This document shows positions 17,866-27,386 of a stretch of DNA of 64,000 bases, piece by piece (position 1 is the first letter of the stretch; the number at the start of each line of letters is the position of its first letter). The stretch lies in the NCBI RefSeq assembly GCF_900168015.1, contig NZ_FUYR01000001.1:529968-593967 (forward strand), written 5' to 3'. The notes beneath the pieces were generated by a model. The model made no database searches. It was not told the DNA's origin and saw nothing but the letters and a program-made list of their open reading frames with translations. Made by a program: the position numbers and the translations under genes. The stretch is from Daejeonella lutea (GTDB lineage: Bacteria; Bacteroidota; Bacteroidia; Sphingobacteriales; Sphingobacteriaceae).

Positions 17866-18004
17866 CAGTTACTCTTAATGATCTTAACGCTTAAATTATT
17901 GACTTATTAAGATCATCAAAATCACTACAATAGGCTCTATGAAAGGAAAGAACGTTAGTACCCGTTTTTATAACATCCCGTTTGAAATACAGAGCTTCAA
18001 TGAC

Positions 18005-18985
18005 ATGCCTTACCGGCATCTGGGTAATTCGGGTCTAAAAGTATCAGATGTCGGACTCGGTACCTGGAAAATGGGATATCCACATACAGGTGACGGATCG
18101 AGAATTGATGAAAAGAGTTCGATGCAAATTTTTGACCGTGCGTTGGAACTTGGAGTAACTTTTTGGGATACCGCAAATCGTTACAATAATGCATCAGGAA
18201 ATTCGGAACGATTGATCGGCTCCTGGTTTAAAGACAATCCCGATCAACGTAGAAATATAGTTCTTGCAACAAAGCTGTCAGGCGGGATGGATGGACTTAC
18301 TCCAAATCACTGCGGGCTGTCCAGAACAAATATTATGGAATCCGTTTATTCCAGCCTCGAACGTTTGCAGACTGATCATATCGACCTCCTTTACTTTCAT
18401 TCATTTGATCCCCTAACGCCGCCGGATGAAAGCCTGCTTGCCATTGAGGATCTGGTAAAGCAGGACCTCGTCAGGTATTTTGCAGTTTCAAATTTTACCG
18501 CAGACCAGCTTAAATTGTACCAGTCTGTGGAGTCGAAATTGTCCTCTCGTGTGAGAATTGTGGCACTTCAGAACCAATTTGACATATTGAACGGTGAGGG
18601 CAAGGGGTTTGAGGGCGCCTTGGAGTATGCTGAGCGTTCCGATATTTCATTTATCGCCTGGAGTCCGATGGCGCGCGGTCTTCTTACCAACAGGTACCTT
18701 GACCCTAGCACCGCTGGTCCGGGTGACAGATTATTTGATGAGGGCCTTTTACAGGAAAGGACGGGCAAAGAAACAATAAAAAAATTACAGTCACTTTCAA
18801 AGATCGCCGCCGAGCTAACCATCGAACTTAATCAGTTGGTGATTGCTTATATGTTATCTATCCCTGGAATGGGCCCAGTTATCCCGACGTCTTCCAACAT
18901 AAAACAATTGGAATCTAATGCTGCAGCCGGTAATATTTCACTTTCCGACGAACATAAAAAGCTGGTTGCCGAACTTATTTCATAA
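18005..18985 (+). CDS. Aldo/keto reductase
   Basis: A 326-aa TIM-barrel NAD(P)H oxidoreductase of the AKR superfamily (Kv-beta/YghZ-like group). The catalytic tetrad can be read as Asp and Tyr in FWDTANRYN, Lys in LATKL and His in LYFHSFD. GLGTWKMG near the N-terminus and FIAWSPMARGLL are family landmarks. No signal peptide, so cytoplasmic. It probably reduces a sugar aldehyde or ketone derived from the glycan. An upstream ATG at 17939 in frame would add a 22-residue extension; the family usually starts near MPYRHLGNSGL, so 18005 is preferred. Confidence 0.85.
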   Translation: MPYRHLGNSGLKVSDVGLGTWKMGYPHTGDGSRIDEKSSMQIFDRALELGVTFWDTANRYNNASGNSERLIGSWFKDNPDQRRNIVLATKLSGGMDGLTPNHCGLSRTNIMESVYSSLERLQTDHIDLLYFHSFDPLTPPDESLLAIEDLVKQDLVRYFAVSNFTADQLKLYQSVESKLSSRVRIVALQNQFDILNGEGKGFEGALEYAERSDISFIAWSPMARGLLTNRYLDPSTAGPGDRLFDEGLLQERTGKETIKKLQSLSKIAAELTIELNQLVIAYMLSIPGMGPVIPTSSNIKQLESNAAAGNISLSDEHKKLVAELIS

Positions 18986-19076
18986 TAGTTTGATGTAACA
19001 AAAACCGGTACATATACAAACTGTTGCTGCATGAGTCCTATTTTTAGATTCTCTTTTTAATTGTATATTCCGGACC

Positions 19077-20123
19077 ATGAAAAGCCTTCCTCTTATTTTT
19101 CTCGCTTTTTATTTCTGCTCAGTATTATTAAGCTGCACTCAGGAAAAAAAGAACCCTTCGGACAAGATTACATTCACTGAAACGAAAATTGATACTGTAC
19201 CTGAGAAAATGCTTTGGATACCTCCCGGTACATTCACTATGGGGTCGAGTGATCCCGCTTTCGCGGATGCACAGCCAATTCATCAAGTTACACTGAAGGG
19301 CTTTTGGATGGATGAACATGAGGTGACCAATGCTGAATTTGAAAAGTTTGTAAATGCCACCAATTATAAAACTGTGGCAGAACAACCAATAAACCCTGCT
19401 GATTTCCCGGGAGTGCCTGTCGAAAATCTTGTGCCTGGCTCGGGTGTCTTTACGCCTACAGCTCAGCCTGTTTCCTACGATAACCCACTGCAATGGTGGG
19501 CATACGTTCATGGCGCAAACTGGCGTAACCCGAAAGGGCCGCAAAGCTCCGTTACCGGGCGACCAAACGATCCTGCGGTACATATTAGCTATACTGATGC
19601 CGAAGCCTATGCTAAGTGGGCTGGAAAGCGACTTCCTACTGAAGCAGAGTGGGAGTATGCAGCTCAGGGTGGAAAAGGCAGGCAACCGTATTATTGGGGG
19701 AATGAGCTCAAACCTGGAGGAAAATGGATGGCGAATATTTATCAGGGAAATTTCCCTGATGCAAATACATCCGAGGATGGGTTTGAAGATCTTGCTCCGG
19801 TTAAATCTTTTCCCGCTAATGGTTATGGCCTGTATGATATGGATGGAAATGTTTGGGAATGGTGCAGTGACTTTTACCGTGCGGACTACTATGCAAAAAG
19901 TCCACAAGCCAATCCAAAGGGGCCAACAGATAGTTTTGACCCGGATGAGCCTGGCTTAATAAAACGAGTACAAAGGGGTGGGTCGTTTTTATGCAGTGAC
20001 CAATACTGTATTCGTTATAAACCGGGAAGCCGGGGAAAAGGAGAGGTGAACAGTGCGAGTAATAACCTTGGATTCCGATGTGTCAGAGATGCTGCATCTC
20101 CTAAAAGCATTAAGAATTTTTAG
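19077..20123 (+). CDS. Formylglycine-generating enzyme (SUMF1 family lipoprotein)
   Basis: A 348-aa protein with a lipoprotein signal (LLSC lipobox near residue 21) and an FGE-sulfatase domain from about 40 to the end. It starts with LWIPPGTFTMGSSDP and contains WMDEHEVTNAEFEKFV. Unlike many SUMF1 paralogues it keeps both copper-binding catalytic cysteines, C306 and C311, in RGGSFLCSDQYC, and the C-terminal NLGFRCVRD. It is therefore a good candidate for a true oxygen-dependent sulfatase-maturing enzyme. Export to the envelope is unusual for bacterial FGE, which normally acts on unfolded sulfatase in the cytoplasm. The sulfatase at 13950-15491 is the obvious partner. Confidence 0.85.
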   Translation: MKSLPLIFLAFYFCSVLLSCTQEKKNPSDKITFTETKIDTVPEKMLWIPPGTFTMGSSDPAFADAQPIHQVTLKGFWMDEHEVTNAEFEKFVNATNYKTVAEQPINPADFPGVPVENLVPGSGVFTPTAQPVSYDNPLQWWAYVHGANWRNPKGPQSSVTGRPNDPAVHISYTDAEAYAKWAGKRLPTEAEWEYAAQGGKGRQPYYWGNELKPGGKWMANIYQGNFPDANTSEDGFEDLAPVKSFPANGYGLYDMDGNVWEWCSDFYRADYYAKSPQANPKGPTDSFDPDEPGLIKRVQRGGSFLCSDQYCIRYKPGSRGKGEVNSASNNLGFRCVRDAASPKSIKNF

Positions 20124-20139
20124 ATAAAGAAATATACGA

Positions 20140-21486
20140 ATGAAAAATTCACGACGAGATTTCGTTAAAAAAGCAATGATTGGAACCGCCGCGGTTTCAT
20201 TTGGGGGCATCCTCCCGGGCTTTAGCGCAAAGAGCTACAGCCGTATTCTCGGATCAAACGACCGTTTGATGATCTCATGTATGGGCTTAAATGCTCGGGG
20301 TTTTGCTGTAGGAACCAACTTTGCTAACCAGCCGGACTGCGAAGTTGTGTATGCATCTGATGTTGATAAACGAGCAGCTGATAAATTCATTGACGCCGTG
20401 AGTAAGATACAAACTAAGGCTCCTAAAGCTGCTCCGGATTTCAGGAGAACTCTGGAGGATAAGGATGTTGATATACTGATGGTTGCTGCCCCAGACCACT
20501 GGCATGCTACAGCAGCTATAATGGCGGTTCAGGCAGGTAAGCATGTTTACCTTGAAAAACCTGCAAGTCATAGTCCTGCCGAGGGCGAAATGATTGTGGA
20601 AGCTTCTAGGAAATATAATAGAAAAATACAGATGGGAAACCAGCGTCGGTCCTGGCCAAATTCTGTTGGAGCCATAGCCGAGATCAAAGCCGGAGCAATA
20701 GGCAGACCTTACCTGGCTAAAACCTGGTATACAAATAATAGAGCATCCATAGGAATTGGTAAAAAAGTAGAAGTTCCTTCCTGGCTTGATTACGAATTAT
20801 GGCAGGGGCCTGCTCCGCGCCGCCCATATCAGGATAACCTCATCCATTATAACTGGCATTGGTTCTGGAATTGGGGAACTGGGGAAGGTCCAAACAATGG
20901 TACACATACTGTGGATCTGGCCCGTTGGGGTCTTGGAGTCGATTTTCCGGTAAAGGTTAATTCATCTGGAGGAAGGTTCAGATATCAGGACGACTGGGAA
21001 ACTCCCGATACTCAAATAATGAACATGCAGTTTGCCGACAATAAGATGATCAGTTGGGAGGGGCGAAGCTGTAACAATCAGCCAATTGAAGGTGGTGGTG
21101 CCGGTGTGATGTGGTATGGCGAGAAAGGATCTATCTTAATCGGCGACAGTACATCTTATAAGGTTTTCGACATTACCGGGAAACTTCTTCGCCATGTAAA
21201 AGGAGATCCTGTCGTAACTGATGCAAGGAGTCTGTCAACACCCTCTCAGCAACTGGATGCAATTCATCTTCGCAATTTCTTTGACGGGATAAGAACAGGG
21301 GCGAAGTTAAATTCTGAAATTGCTGAAGGACATAAAAGCACATTGCTTTTACAGCTTGGCAATATTGCTCAACGTACTGGTCGTACACTTGATATTAATC
21401 CCGAAAACGGGCATATACTGCGAGATAAACAAGCATCAAAGCTGTGGACGCGCGAGTATCACAAAGGTTGGGAACTTAAAGTGTAA
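20140..21486 (+). CDS. Tat-exported Gfo/Idh/MocA-family oxidoreductase
   Basis: A 448-aa NAD(P)-dependent oxidoreductase. The N-terminus KNSRRDFVKKA is a Tat signal, with hydrophobic residues to about 27. The Rossmann domain (about 40-165) ends with the EKPASH signature (catalytic Lys in EKP). The C-terminal alpha/beta domain (about 165-420) contains WQGPAPRRPY and HWFWNWGTGEGPNNGTHTVDLARW, typical of the glucose-fructose-oxidoreductase-like exported group that keeps its cofactor bound during Tat export. It probably oxidises or reduces a sugar in the periplasm. It follows the FGE gene by 16 bases and precedes the cytochrome-like gene. Confidence 0.88.
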   Translation: MKNSRRDFVKKAMIGTAAVSFGGILPGFSAKSYSRILGSNDRLMISCMGLNARGFAVGTNFANQPDCEVVYASDVDKRAADKFIDAVSKIQTKAPKAAPDFRRTLEDKDVDILMVAAPDHWHATAAIMAVQAGKHVYLEKPASHSPAEGEMIVEASRKYNRKIQMGNQRRSWPNSVGAIAEIKAGAIGRPYLAKTWYTNNRASIGIGKKVEVPSWLDYELWQGPAPRRPYQDNLIHYNWHWFWNWGTGEGPNNGTHTVDLARWGLGVDFPVKVNSSGGRFRYQDDWETPDTQIMNMQFADNKMISWEGRSCNNQPIEGGGAGVMWYGEKGSILIGDSTSYKVFDITGKLLRHVKGDPVVTDARSLSTPSQQLDAIHLRNFFDGIRTGAKLNSEIAEGHKSTLLLQLGNIAQRTGRTLDINPENGHILRDKQASKLWTREYHKGWELKV

Positions 21487-21523
21487 TCGATGTTTTAAAT
21501 TTTGTTGTCTGATCTAATACCAT

Positions 21524-23818
21524 ATGTCTAAAATATATTCTGCTCTAGTTTTCGCCGTAATTTTTATAGTTAGTTGCTATCCGAAAAAGCCTGCTACCCA
21601 ACAGCAGACTAGTGCGTCGATAGGTGCAAATAACTACGATTCGGCACCATTTGTATCTCCCGAAGAATCTGTTAAAAAAATGATCCTTGAGGATGGATTT
21701 GAAATACAGCTTGTTACGGCTGAGCCAGATATCAGCTCGCCTGTTGCAATGAACTTTGATGACAAGAATAGGATGTGGGTGGTTGAAATGCAGGGCTACA
21801 TGACGGATGCAGATGGTTCGGAAGAGGACAAGAAAAATGGCAGAATTGTTATTCTCGAAGACAAAGACAAAGATGGTAGGGTGGATGAGCGCAAAGTTTT
21901 TCTTGATTCACTGGTGATGCCGAGAGCTCTGTGCCTCGTAGACAATGGAATTCTTGTAGCCGAGCCACCGCGACTTTGGTTTGTCGAAATAAATAATGAC
22001 AAGGCTGGAAAGAGGACTCTGGTTGACGAATCGTACACTGAAGGAGGCAATGTCGAAGCCCAGGCTAACAGCTTGTTCAGGGCCATGGACAACTGGATCT
22101 ACAGCGGAGGATCTGAAAAACGTTATCGCAAGGTGGGCGATAAATGGCTGACCGAGCGCACGCATTTGCGGGGGCAATGGGGAATTACGCAGGACGATTT
22201 TGGTCGCTTATATTACAATAACAACTCTCAAAATATTTTGGGCGATTATTTCCTGCCGGGCCTCGGTTCGGGCAATGAAAATTTACAAAGGGTAAGGGGA
22301 TTCAATGAAAGGATTATTTCAGACAACCGGGTATACCCAGCACGACCAACTCCTGGGGTGAACAGAGGATATAAAGACAATGTCCTTGACAGTGCAAAGC
22401 GCCTTGTTAGTTTTACTGCAGCATGTGGACCTGCATTATATCGAGGAGATCTATTTTCCAAACAATATTACAACAACGTTTTTGTAGCCGAACCCGCCGC
22501 AAATCTTATCAAAAGAAATATATTGTCAGGCAAAGGCTTTACCACCGAAGCAAAGCAAGCATATCAGGGAAAGGAATTTCTTGTAAGTTTTGATGAGCGT
22601 TTTCGCCCTGTAAGTTTGTATAATGGTCCAGATGGCGCGCTTTATGTAGTCGACATGTACCGGGGAATTATTCAGCACAAATCCTTTCTTACTGACTACC
22701 TTAAAAATGAGATTAAAAAGCGCTCGCTCGAGAAGCCTGTAAACTGCGGACGAATTTACAGGATAGTTCCTAAAAATAGTTCAATTAAAGCTGTGGAAAT
22801 GCCTGCAAGTCCCTCAAAGTTGGTCGAAATGCTAAAACATCCAAACGGTTGGGTTAGGGATAAGGCACAACAGATGATTATCGATGGAAACTATGTAAAG
22901 GCAGAGGGCAAACTAAGGGAATTAATGACAAAGAATGCCGGAGACCTCGCGGGAATACACGCATTGTGGGCGTTGGAAGGCCTTGGCTTATTACAATCTT
23001 CAGACATCCTTCCATTGCTTAAGCATAAAGATTGGAATATACGGGCACAGGCGCTTAGTGCTTTACCGTCAACAATGACCAATGACAATGTAGTCAAATA
23101 TAAACCCGTTCTGCAGGAAATGATTGAGCAGACCGATACGCTTATAGCACCCTATCTGGCATTTCAGATTGGAAAGTTGAAGCCATTCGATGCAAAAGTC
23201 ATCACCGATCTTTATCAGCAGATTTCCGGAAAGTACCCAAATAACATCTATGTCACCGACGCAGTCGTCAGTAATCTTAAAGGCCAGGAAGCAACTTTTT
23301 ACAGACGAATGGTACAATCGCGCCCTGACACAACTCAGGCAATTTTTGTTCAGTTAAGAAAGACAATTTCCGACATAAAAAGCAATGAAAGCAATAAGGA
23401 TGCGAACCTACTCAGGAAGCAGTATCCACGAGGAGCGAGCCTCTTCAGATCGACCTGCCAGCCATGCCATGGCGCAGATGGAAATGGGGTTCGTGCATTA
23501 GCACCACCTCTAAACAGATCTGAGTGGGTGACTGGAAGCAAAGAGACGTTGATAGCGATACTGCTACATGGCCTAAGTGGTCCGGTTAAAGTTAACAATA
23601 AGGTTTACCAGGCACCGGAAATAAATGGAGACATGCCTGGAATCGGAAGCAATAAAGATATTGTCGACGAGGATATCGCTCAGTTATCAAGTTTCATAAG
23701 AAATTCATGGAGCAATGAAGCTGAGAAAATTAGTCGGGAAGAGGTGATCAAAATCCGTAAGAAATTTGAAAGCAGGCAGGGTTCATTCACCGCTGCAGAA
23801 CTGGAAGGAACCAAGTAG
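21524..23818 (+). CDS. PVC-type heme-binding dehydrogenase-like lipoprotein with C-terminal cytochrome c
   Basis: A 764-aa lipoprotein (IVSC lipobox near residue 18). Residues about 50-410 form a beta-propeller-like membrane-bound dehydrogenase domain beginning LEDGFEIQLVTAEP. Residues about 420-610 are HEAT-like helical repeats. Residues about 635-745 are a cytochrome c domain with the heme motif C-Q-P-C-H and a possible Met ligand in GDMPGIG. It should transfer electrons from sugar oxidation to the envelope respiratory chain. Its position right after the exported Gfo/Idh/MocA oxidoreductase suggests a redox pair, though that enzyme's NAD(P) cofactor makes direct transfer uncertain. Confidence 0.83.
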   Translation: MSKIYSALVFAVIFIVSCYPKKPATQQQTSASIGANNYDSAPFVSPEESVKKMILEDGFEIQLVTAEPDISSPVAMNFDDKNRMWVVEMQGYMTDADGSEEDKKNGRIVILEDKDKDGRVDERKVFLDSLVMPRALCLVDNGILVAEPPRLWFVEINNDKAGKRTLVDESYTEGGNVEAQANSLFRAMDNWIYSGGSEKRYRKVGDKWLTERTHLRGQWGITQDDFGRLYYNNNSQNILGDYFLPGLGSGNENLQRVRGFNERIISDNRVYPARPTPGVNRGYKDNVLDSAKRLVSFTAACGPALYRGDLFSKQYYNNVFVAEPAANLIKRNILSGKGFTTEAKQAYQGKEFLVSFDERFRPVSLYNGPDGALYVVDMYRGIIQHKSFLTDYLKNEIKKRSLEKPVNCGRIYRIVPKNSSIKAVEMPASPSKLVEMLKHPNGWVRDKAQQMIIDGNYVKAEGKLRELMTKNAGDLAGIHALWALEGLGLLQSSDILPLLKHKDWNIRAQALSALPSTMTNDNVVKYKPVLQEMIEQTDTLIAPYLAFQIGKLKPFDAKVITDLYQQISGKYPNNIYVTDAVVSNLKGQEATFYRRMVQSRPDTTQAIFVQLRKTISDIKSNESNKDANLLRKQYPRGASLFRSTCQPCHGADGNGVRALAPPLNRSEWVTGSKETLIAILLHGLSGPVKVNNKVYQAPEINGDMPGIGSNKDIVDEDIAQLSSFIRNSWSNEAEKISREEVIKIRKKFESRQGSFTAAELEGTK

Positions 23819-23854
23819 ATCGATATAAGATTTTAAAACACAGCCACCATCAAA

Positions 23855-26269
23855 ATGGATAATCACTCCTCTGAGGCCTACGTCAGTAAAAATTCGCTAA
23901 ACAGGCGTAACGCAATCAAAGCATTTAGCCTGGCAAGTATTGCAAGTCTTTCAGGAGGAATTGCTTCTGCTTCAATTCCAGATGAGAATTCGAATTTTCC
24001 ATTAAAGAAGTTAGTCTGTAATGATTATGCCACTGTGCAGCAATTAAAGATGGACCAAACATTAAAGGCTGGAAATATAGCTCGAACATACGGATATTAT
24101 ACCGTAGGGGATGGGGGTGGGGCCGAGTACATTATCTCAGAAGGGAAAATACAAGACTTGACAGGCACCATCATTATCACCAACGATCTTTATGCCTCGA
24201 TCATTAATTCGACCAGTGTAAACTATAGGATGTTTGGCGCCATAGGTGATGGGCAAAATGATGATGGGATACAGATCAAAGAAGCTCATGATTTTGCAAA
24301 CAGGATGGACATCCCTGTTGTGAATACTCATGGAGAATTCTGGATCAAACAAGCAAAACTTATTCAAATTCTTACCAACGTTAATTGGGGTCATACAATT
24401 TTTCATATCGACGAAAAATTCAATTCCCTGAATGAAAATATTTTTATCGTCTCCGGACGGGAAAAACCTATGACTCTTGAGTTTGATGCGGAAACAAAAG
24501 CCAGGCTACTGGCTCAAATGAGGCCAGGTGCTACTATTATTCCGGAACTTGCTCCGTACAAAAACTATCTAATTGTTGTAACTGATAGTAATGACCGAGT
24601 TGGTGTAAGAAGCGGAGATGTTTATGCTGGCCGATCCACGAAGGCGAGAGAGGAGTTTTTCTTTATCGAAGAACACGGCAGAGTTATCGGCGATCTTGCC
24701 TGGGGATTTAAAGACTATACAAAGATCGTTGCCTACCCTGGTAGTAACAGCTATTTAATCATTGATGGAGGTACCTTTTATTTTTCGGGTGAAAGTTCTA
24801 ATATCGGCGGCGGTTCTTATTTTAGTATGGGAATCACTGTAAATCGCAGCCGAACGGTAATAAGAAACCAATGGATTGGGCTCGAAAAAGGGAATGCAGA
24901 CGTGGCAATGGCTCCCCGCAAGGGTTTTTATACTTTTTCATATGTCTATGACGTCCTGCTTGAGAATGCAACGCTTATTCCCTGGGAGAAAGATCGGCCT
25001 GGTACCGAAAAAGATGTTCCTAACGGTACTTATGGCATCGGGGGCAGTTATGCTTTAAATGCAACATTCCGGAACGTTACCGCTGAAGGTAGTCCGATTC
25101 ACTGGGGAGTTTTCGGTACCAATTTATTCAAGAATTTCCGGGTTGAGCAATGTATGCTAAACCGGATCGATGTTCATTTCTACTGCTGGAACTTATATAT
25201 TAAAGATTCAAAAGTTGGCACAAATGGAATAACAATCACCGGAGGAGGAGATTTGTTTATTGAAAATACAACCTGTAGAAGCAATAGCTTTGTCAGTTTT
25301 CGTCGGGATTATGGCGGGAAATGGGATGGTGACATAAGGATAAATAATTGTAAACATGTTCCCACCGGAATGGGAGAGACCGCAATTCTGACCATGGCCG
25401 CTGATGATATTGACTATAAATATCCAATAGGTTATGGGCGTACTATTAAGGTCGAAAATATGGTTGTCGATTTTAGTACAGTTCCCAATTCAAAAGGTAT
25501 TTCCTGGTTGATGCGTCTGTCTCCATTTTCTCGAGCTGGCTATGGAGGGAGGGTGTTTTTTCCATCCCACATGGAATTTAAGAATGTGGTAGTAGAGGGA
25601 AGGGAGCAAGGAATGCGACTTCTCAATATCCCTGATCCGCAAAATTTCCAGCTTTCCAAACGTGGCTCATACGATGGCGTTCAAGTCCGGACGAATTGCA
25701 AAATGATATTTGAAGATATTCACCTTGAGAAGTTAGGCGCTTCGGATCCGCAGGCAATCGATCAGGTTCACTTATCCTTAAAAAATACTTCAAATTCAAC
25801 CTATACTGATGAATATGCGTTGTATCCAAGTATCCAAGTGAACGGTTGTAATGAATTCGCCGCTCATCTTGGAGGCAGTATTGTTGAGATGAGTGTCGGT
25901 AATTGTAAGATTATCCGCTTTACCGGGGCATTGAACGGTTCACTTAGAGGATCGTTGACTTTCACAAACTGTAAGTTTGAAGCTTCAGTTATAAAGACTG
26001 AAAAACCATATTACAGCATTGCGGCAACTCTAGGGACGAGCTTCACAAATTGTATAATTTATGCACCCCGGGTAGACGAACTTGCACACCCGGAATTAGT
26101 GGATAGAATCGGCTTTATTCAAATAAACAAAGGGGTTCTCTATAATCATTTGAATACGCGACTGGGTAACGACATTGTAGCTTATCACAAAAGTCAAGGG
26201 CTGACATTTAGTGAACGATTCATATCGATGCTCAAAGCCCATCATGAGCTTGAGTCATGGGGTGTATAA
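23855..26269 (+). CDS. Exported right-handed beta-helix protein (pectate-lyase-superfamily-like)
   Basis: An 804-aa protein with a Tat-like signal (NSLNRRNAIKAFSLAS, residues about 14-29). Residues about 55-145 carry the capping region common to GH28/pectate-lyase-3-like proteins: YGYYTVGDGGGAEYII and MFGAIGDGQNDDG. The remainder is rich in repeated Asn- and Val-containing strands (IDGGTFYF, NATFRNVTAEG, FTNCKFEAS) as expected of a parallel beta-helix. No lyase or hydrolase catalytic signature is recognisable. It may bind or cleave the acidic glycan. It ends the plus-strand block and converges on the SMP-30-like gene 17 bases away. Confidence 0.7.
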   Translation: MDNHSSEAYVSKNSLNRRNAIKAFSLASIASLSGGIASASIPDENSNFPLKKLVCNDYATVQQLKMDQTLKAGNIARTYGYYTVGDGGGAEYIISEGKIQDLTGTIIITNDLYASIINSTSVNYRMFGAIGDGQNDDGIQIKEAHDFANRMDIPVVNTHGEFWIKQAKLIQILTNVNWGHTIFHIDEKFNSLNENIFIVSGREKPMTLEFDAETKARLLAQMRPGATIIPELAPYKNYLIVVTDSNDRVGVRSGDVYAGRSTKAREEFFFIEEHGRVIGDLAWGFKDYTKIVAYPGSNSYLIIDGGTFYFSGESSNIGGGSYFSMGITVNRSRTVIRNQWIGLEKGNADVAMAPRKGFYTFSYVYDVLLENATLIPWEKDRPGTEKDVPNGTYGIGGSYALNATFRNVTAEGSPIHWGVFGTNLFKNFRVEQCMLNRIDVHFYCWNLYIKDSKVGTNGITITGGGDLFIENTTCRSNSFVSFRRDYGGKWDGDIRINNCKHVPTGMGETAILTMAADDIDYKYPIGYGRTIKVENMVVDFSTVPNSKGISWLMRLSPFSRAGYGGRVFFPSHMEFKNVVVEGREQGMRLLNIPDPQNFQLSKRGSYDGVQVRTNCKMIFEDIHLEKLGASDPQAIDQVHLSLKNTSNSTYTDEYALYPSIQVNGCNEFAAHLGGSIVEMSVGNCKIIRFTGALNGSLRGSLTFTNCKFEASVIKTEKPYYSIAATLGTSFTNCIIYAPRVDELAHPELVDRIGFIQINKGVLYNHLNTRLGNDIVAYHKSQGLTFSERFISMLKAHHELESWGV

Positions 26270-26286
26270 ATCCGAGGGAGCCTGAA

Positions 26287-27186
26287 TTAACGTGTACTCA
26301 TTCTCCATTCTCTGCCGGGTAGGTCCGCGCGAAAACTTTCAATATTGCCCTGATCCTGCATAGTCACGTACACTGTTCTGCCATCTTTGCCTCCAAACGC
26401 GATATTGGATGGTTTTTTTCCGATTAAAGTAATTTCACGAATGACTGTTCCTTGCGGTGACAGTTTTACCACAGTACCTTTGCCAGGGCGTGTTACATAA
26501 AGGTTGCCCTCCACATCACATCGCATTCCATCCATTCCAAAATCCGCAAATTCGTACAGGATCCGTTTATTACTGATTTTACCTTTCGAGAGATTGTATG
26601 CGAGAACCTGACGTGCATGTGTAACATAGAGGGTTCGATTGTCCGGACTAACCTCAATTCCATTTGTGGTTGACATGCCAGTTTCAAGCAGGTTGACATT
26701 ACCATTTTTATCGATAGTCCATATTTTTCCGGTTCTGGCTTTCCAATCCGGGTCGCTGGCATACAGCCGGCCATTGTCATCAATAGCTATATCGTTAGGC
26801 TGAGCCATTCCTGGCTCATGAGCATAAACTGATATTGCCTTCGTTTTCATATTCACTTTCAGGATATTGTGCTTTGTGTAGTCGGCAATAAACATATCTC
26901 CCTTCTTGTTAAAACGGATACCATTGCCAATACTTCCTGCCGGAAGTTCGATAAACAAGCTTGCCGAACCATCGGGCGTAACCATTCCAATCGTTCCTTC
27001 CTTCGAGAAGTTTACGGCATATAATACTCCATTTTTGTCTACACCCGGTCCTTCGATACCTGATGTAAAACTTTTGACAGGTGTTAAAACAGATGATGTA
27101 AAAAGTGATTCGGGCTTTTCCTGGGAAAACGAAGTGTTAACAAGGAGAGAGAAAATCAGAGTTAAATTTGCTACTATTTTATTCAT
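26287..27186 (-). CDS. Secreted SMP-30/gluconolactonase-like beta-propeller protein
   Basis: A 299-aa protein with a signal peptide (about 1-21, VNTSFSQ). The body is a six-bladed SMP-30/gluconolaconase/LRE-type propeller: GIEGPGVDKNGVLYAVNF, QPNDIAIDDNGRLYASDPDW and the STTNGIEVSPDNRTLYVTH metal-site segment containing the Asn and Asp ligands. A lactonase activity on an aldonolactone would fit the sugar dehydrogenases next door. It is transcribed opposite to them and shares a 200-base divergent region (27187-27386) with the Nramp-like gene. That region contains ggtacgtaacc (27340-27350), resembling the motif at 11080 and 28683. Confidence 0.82.
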   Translation of the reverse strand: MNKIVANLTLIFSLLVNTSFSQEKPESLFTSSVLTPVKSFTSGIEGPGVDKNGVLYAVNFSKEGTIGMVTPDGSASLFIELPAGSIGNGIRFNKKGDMFIADYTKHNILKVNMKTKAISVYAHEPGMAQPNDIAIDDNGRLYASDPDWKARTGKIWTIDKNGNVNLLETGMSTTNGIEVSPDNRTLYVTHARQVLAYNLSKGKISNKRILYEFADFGMDGMRCDVEGNLYVTRPGKGTVVKLSPQGTVIREITLIGKKPSNIAFGGKDGRTVYVTMQDQGNIESFRADLPGREWRMSTR

Positions 27187-27386
27187 AATGATAAGATAAT
27201 TGAATTTCTGCTCCGCTTAAACGGATGAAATAGGTAAAATGTAAAATATTCGATCGCCCTTGTCCAATTTCCTCAAAATAATCTTACTTTTCCACAAGGG
27301 GTTTTTAATTTGTTTTCCTTAATAAAGTTAGTACATTCGGGTACGTAACCGCAAGTAATTTATATTAGAAGTAAAGCCGTATTTTA

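Noticed and set aside
19128-19907. 259-codon open frame on the minus strand inside the formylglycine-generating enzyme gene
   Set aside because: It is antisense to a clear family protein, has no recognisable domain and a low-complexity composition typical of shadow frames.
27300-27386. Bacteroidota-type -7 box (TAnnTTTG) upstream of the Nramp-like gene
   Set aside because: Only a near match (ttaatttg) was found with no convincing -33 partner, so a promoter was not annotated.
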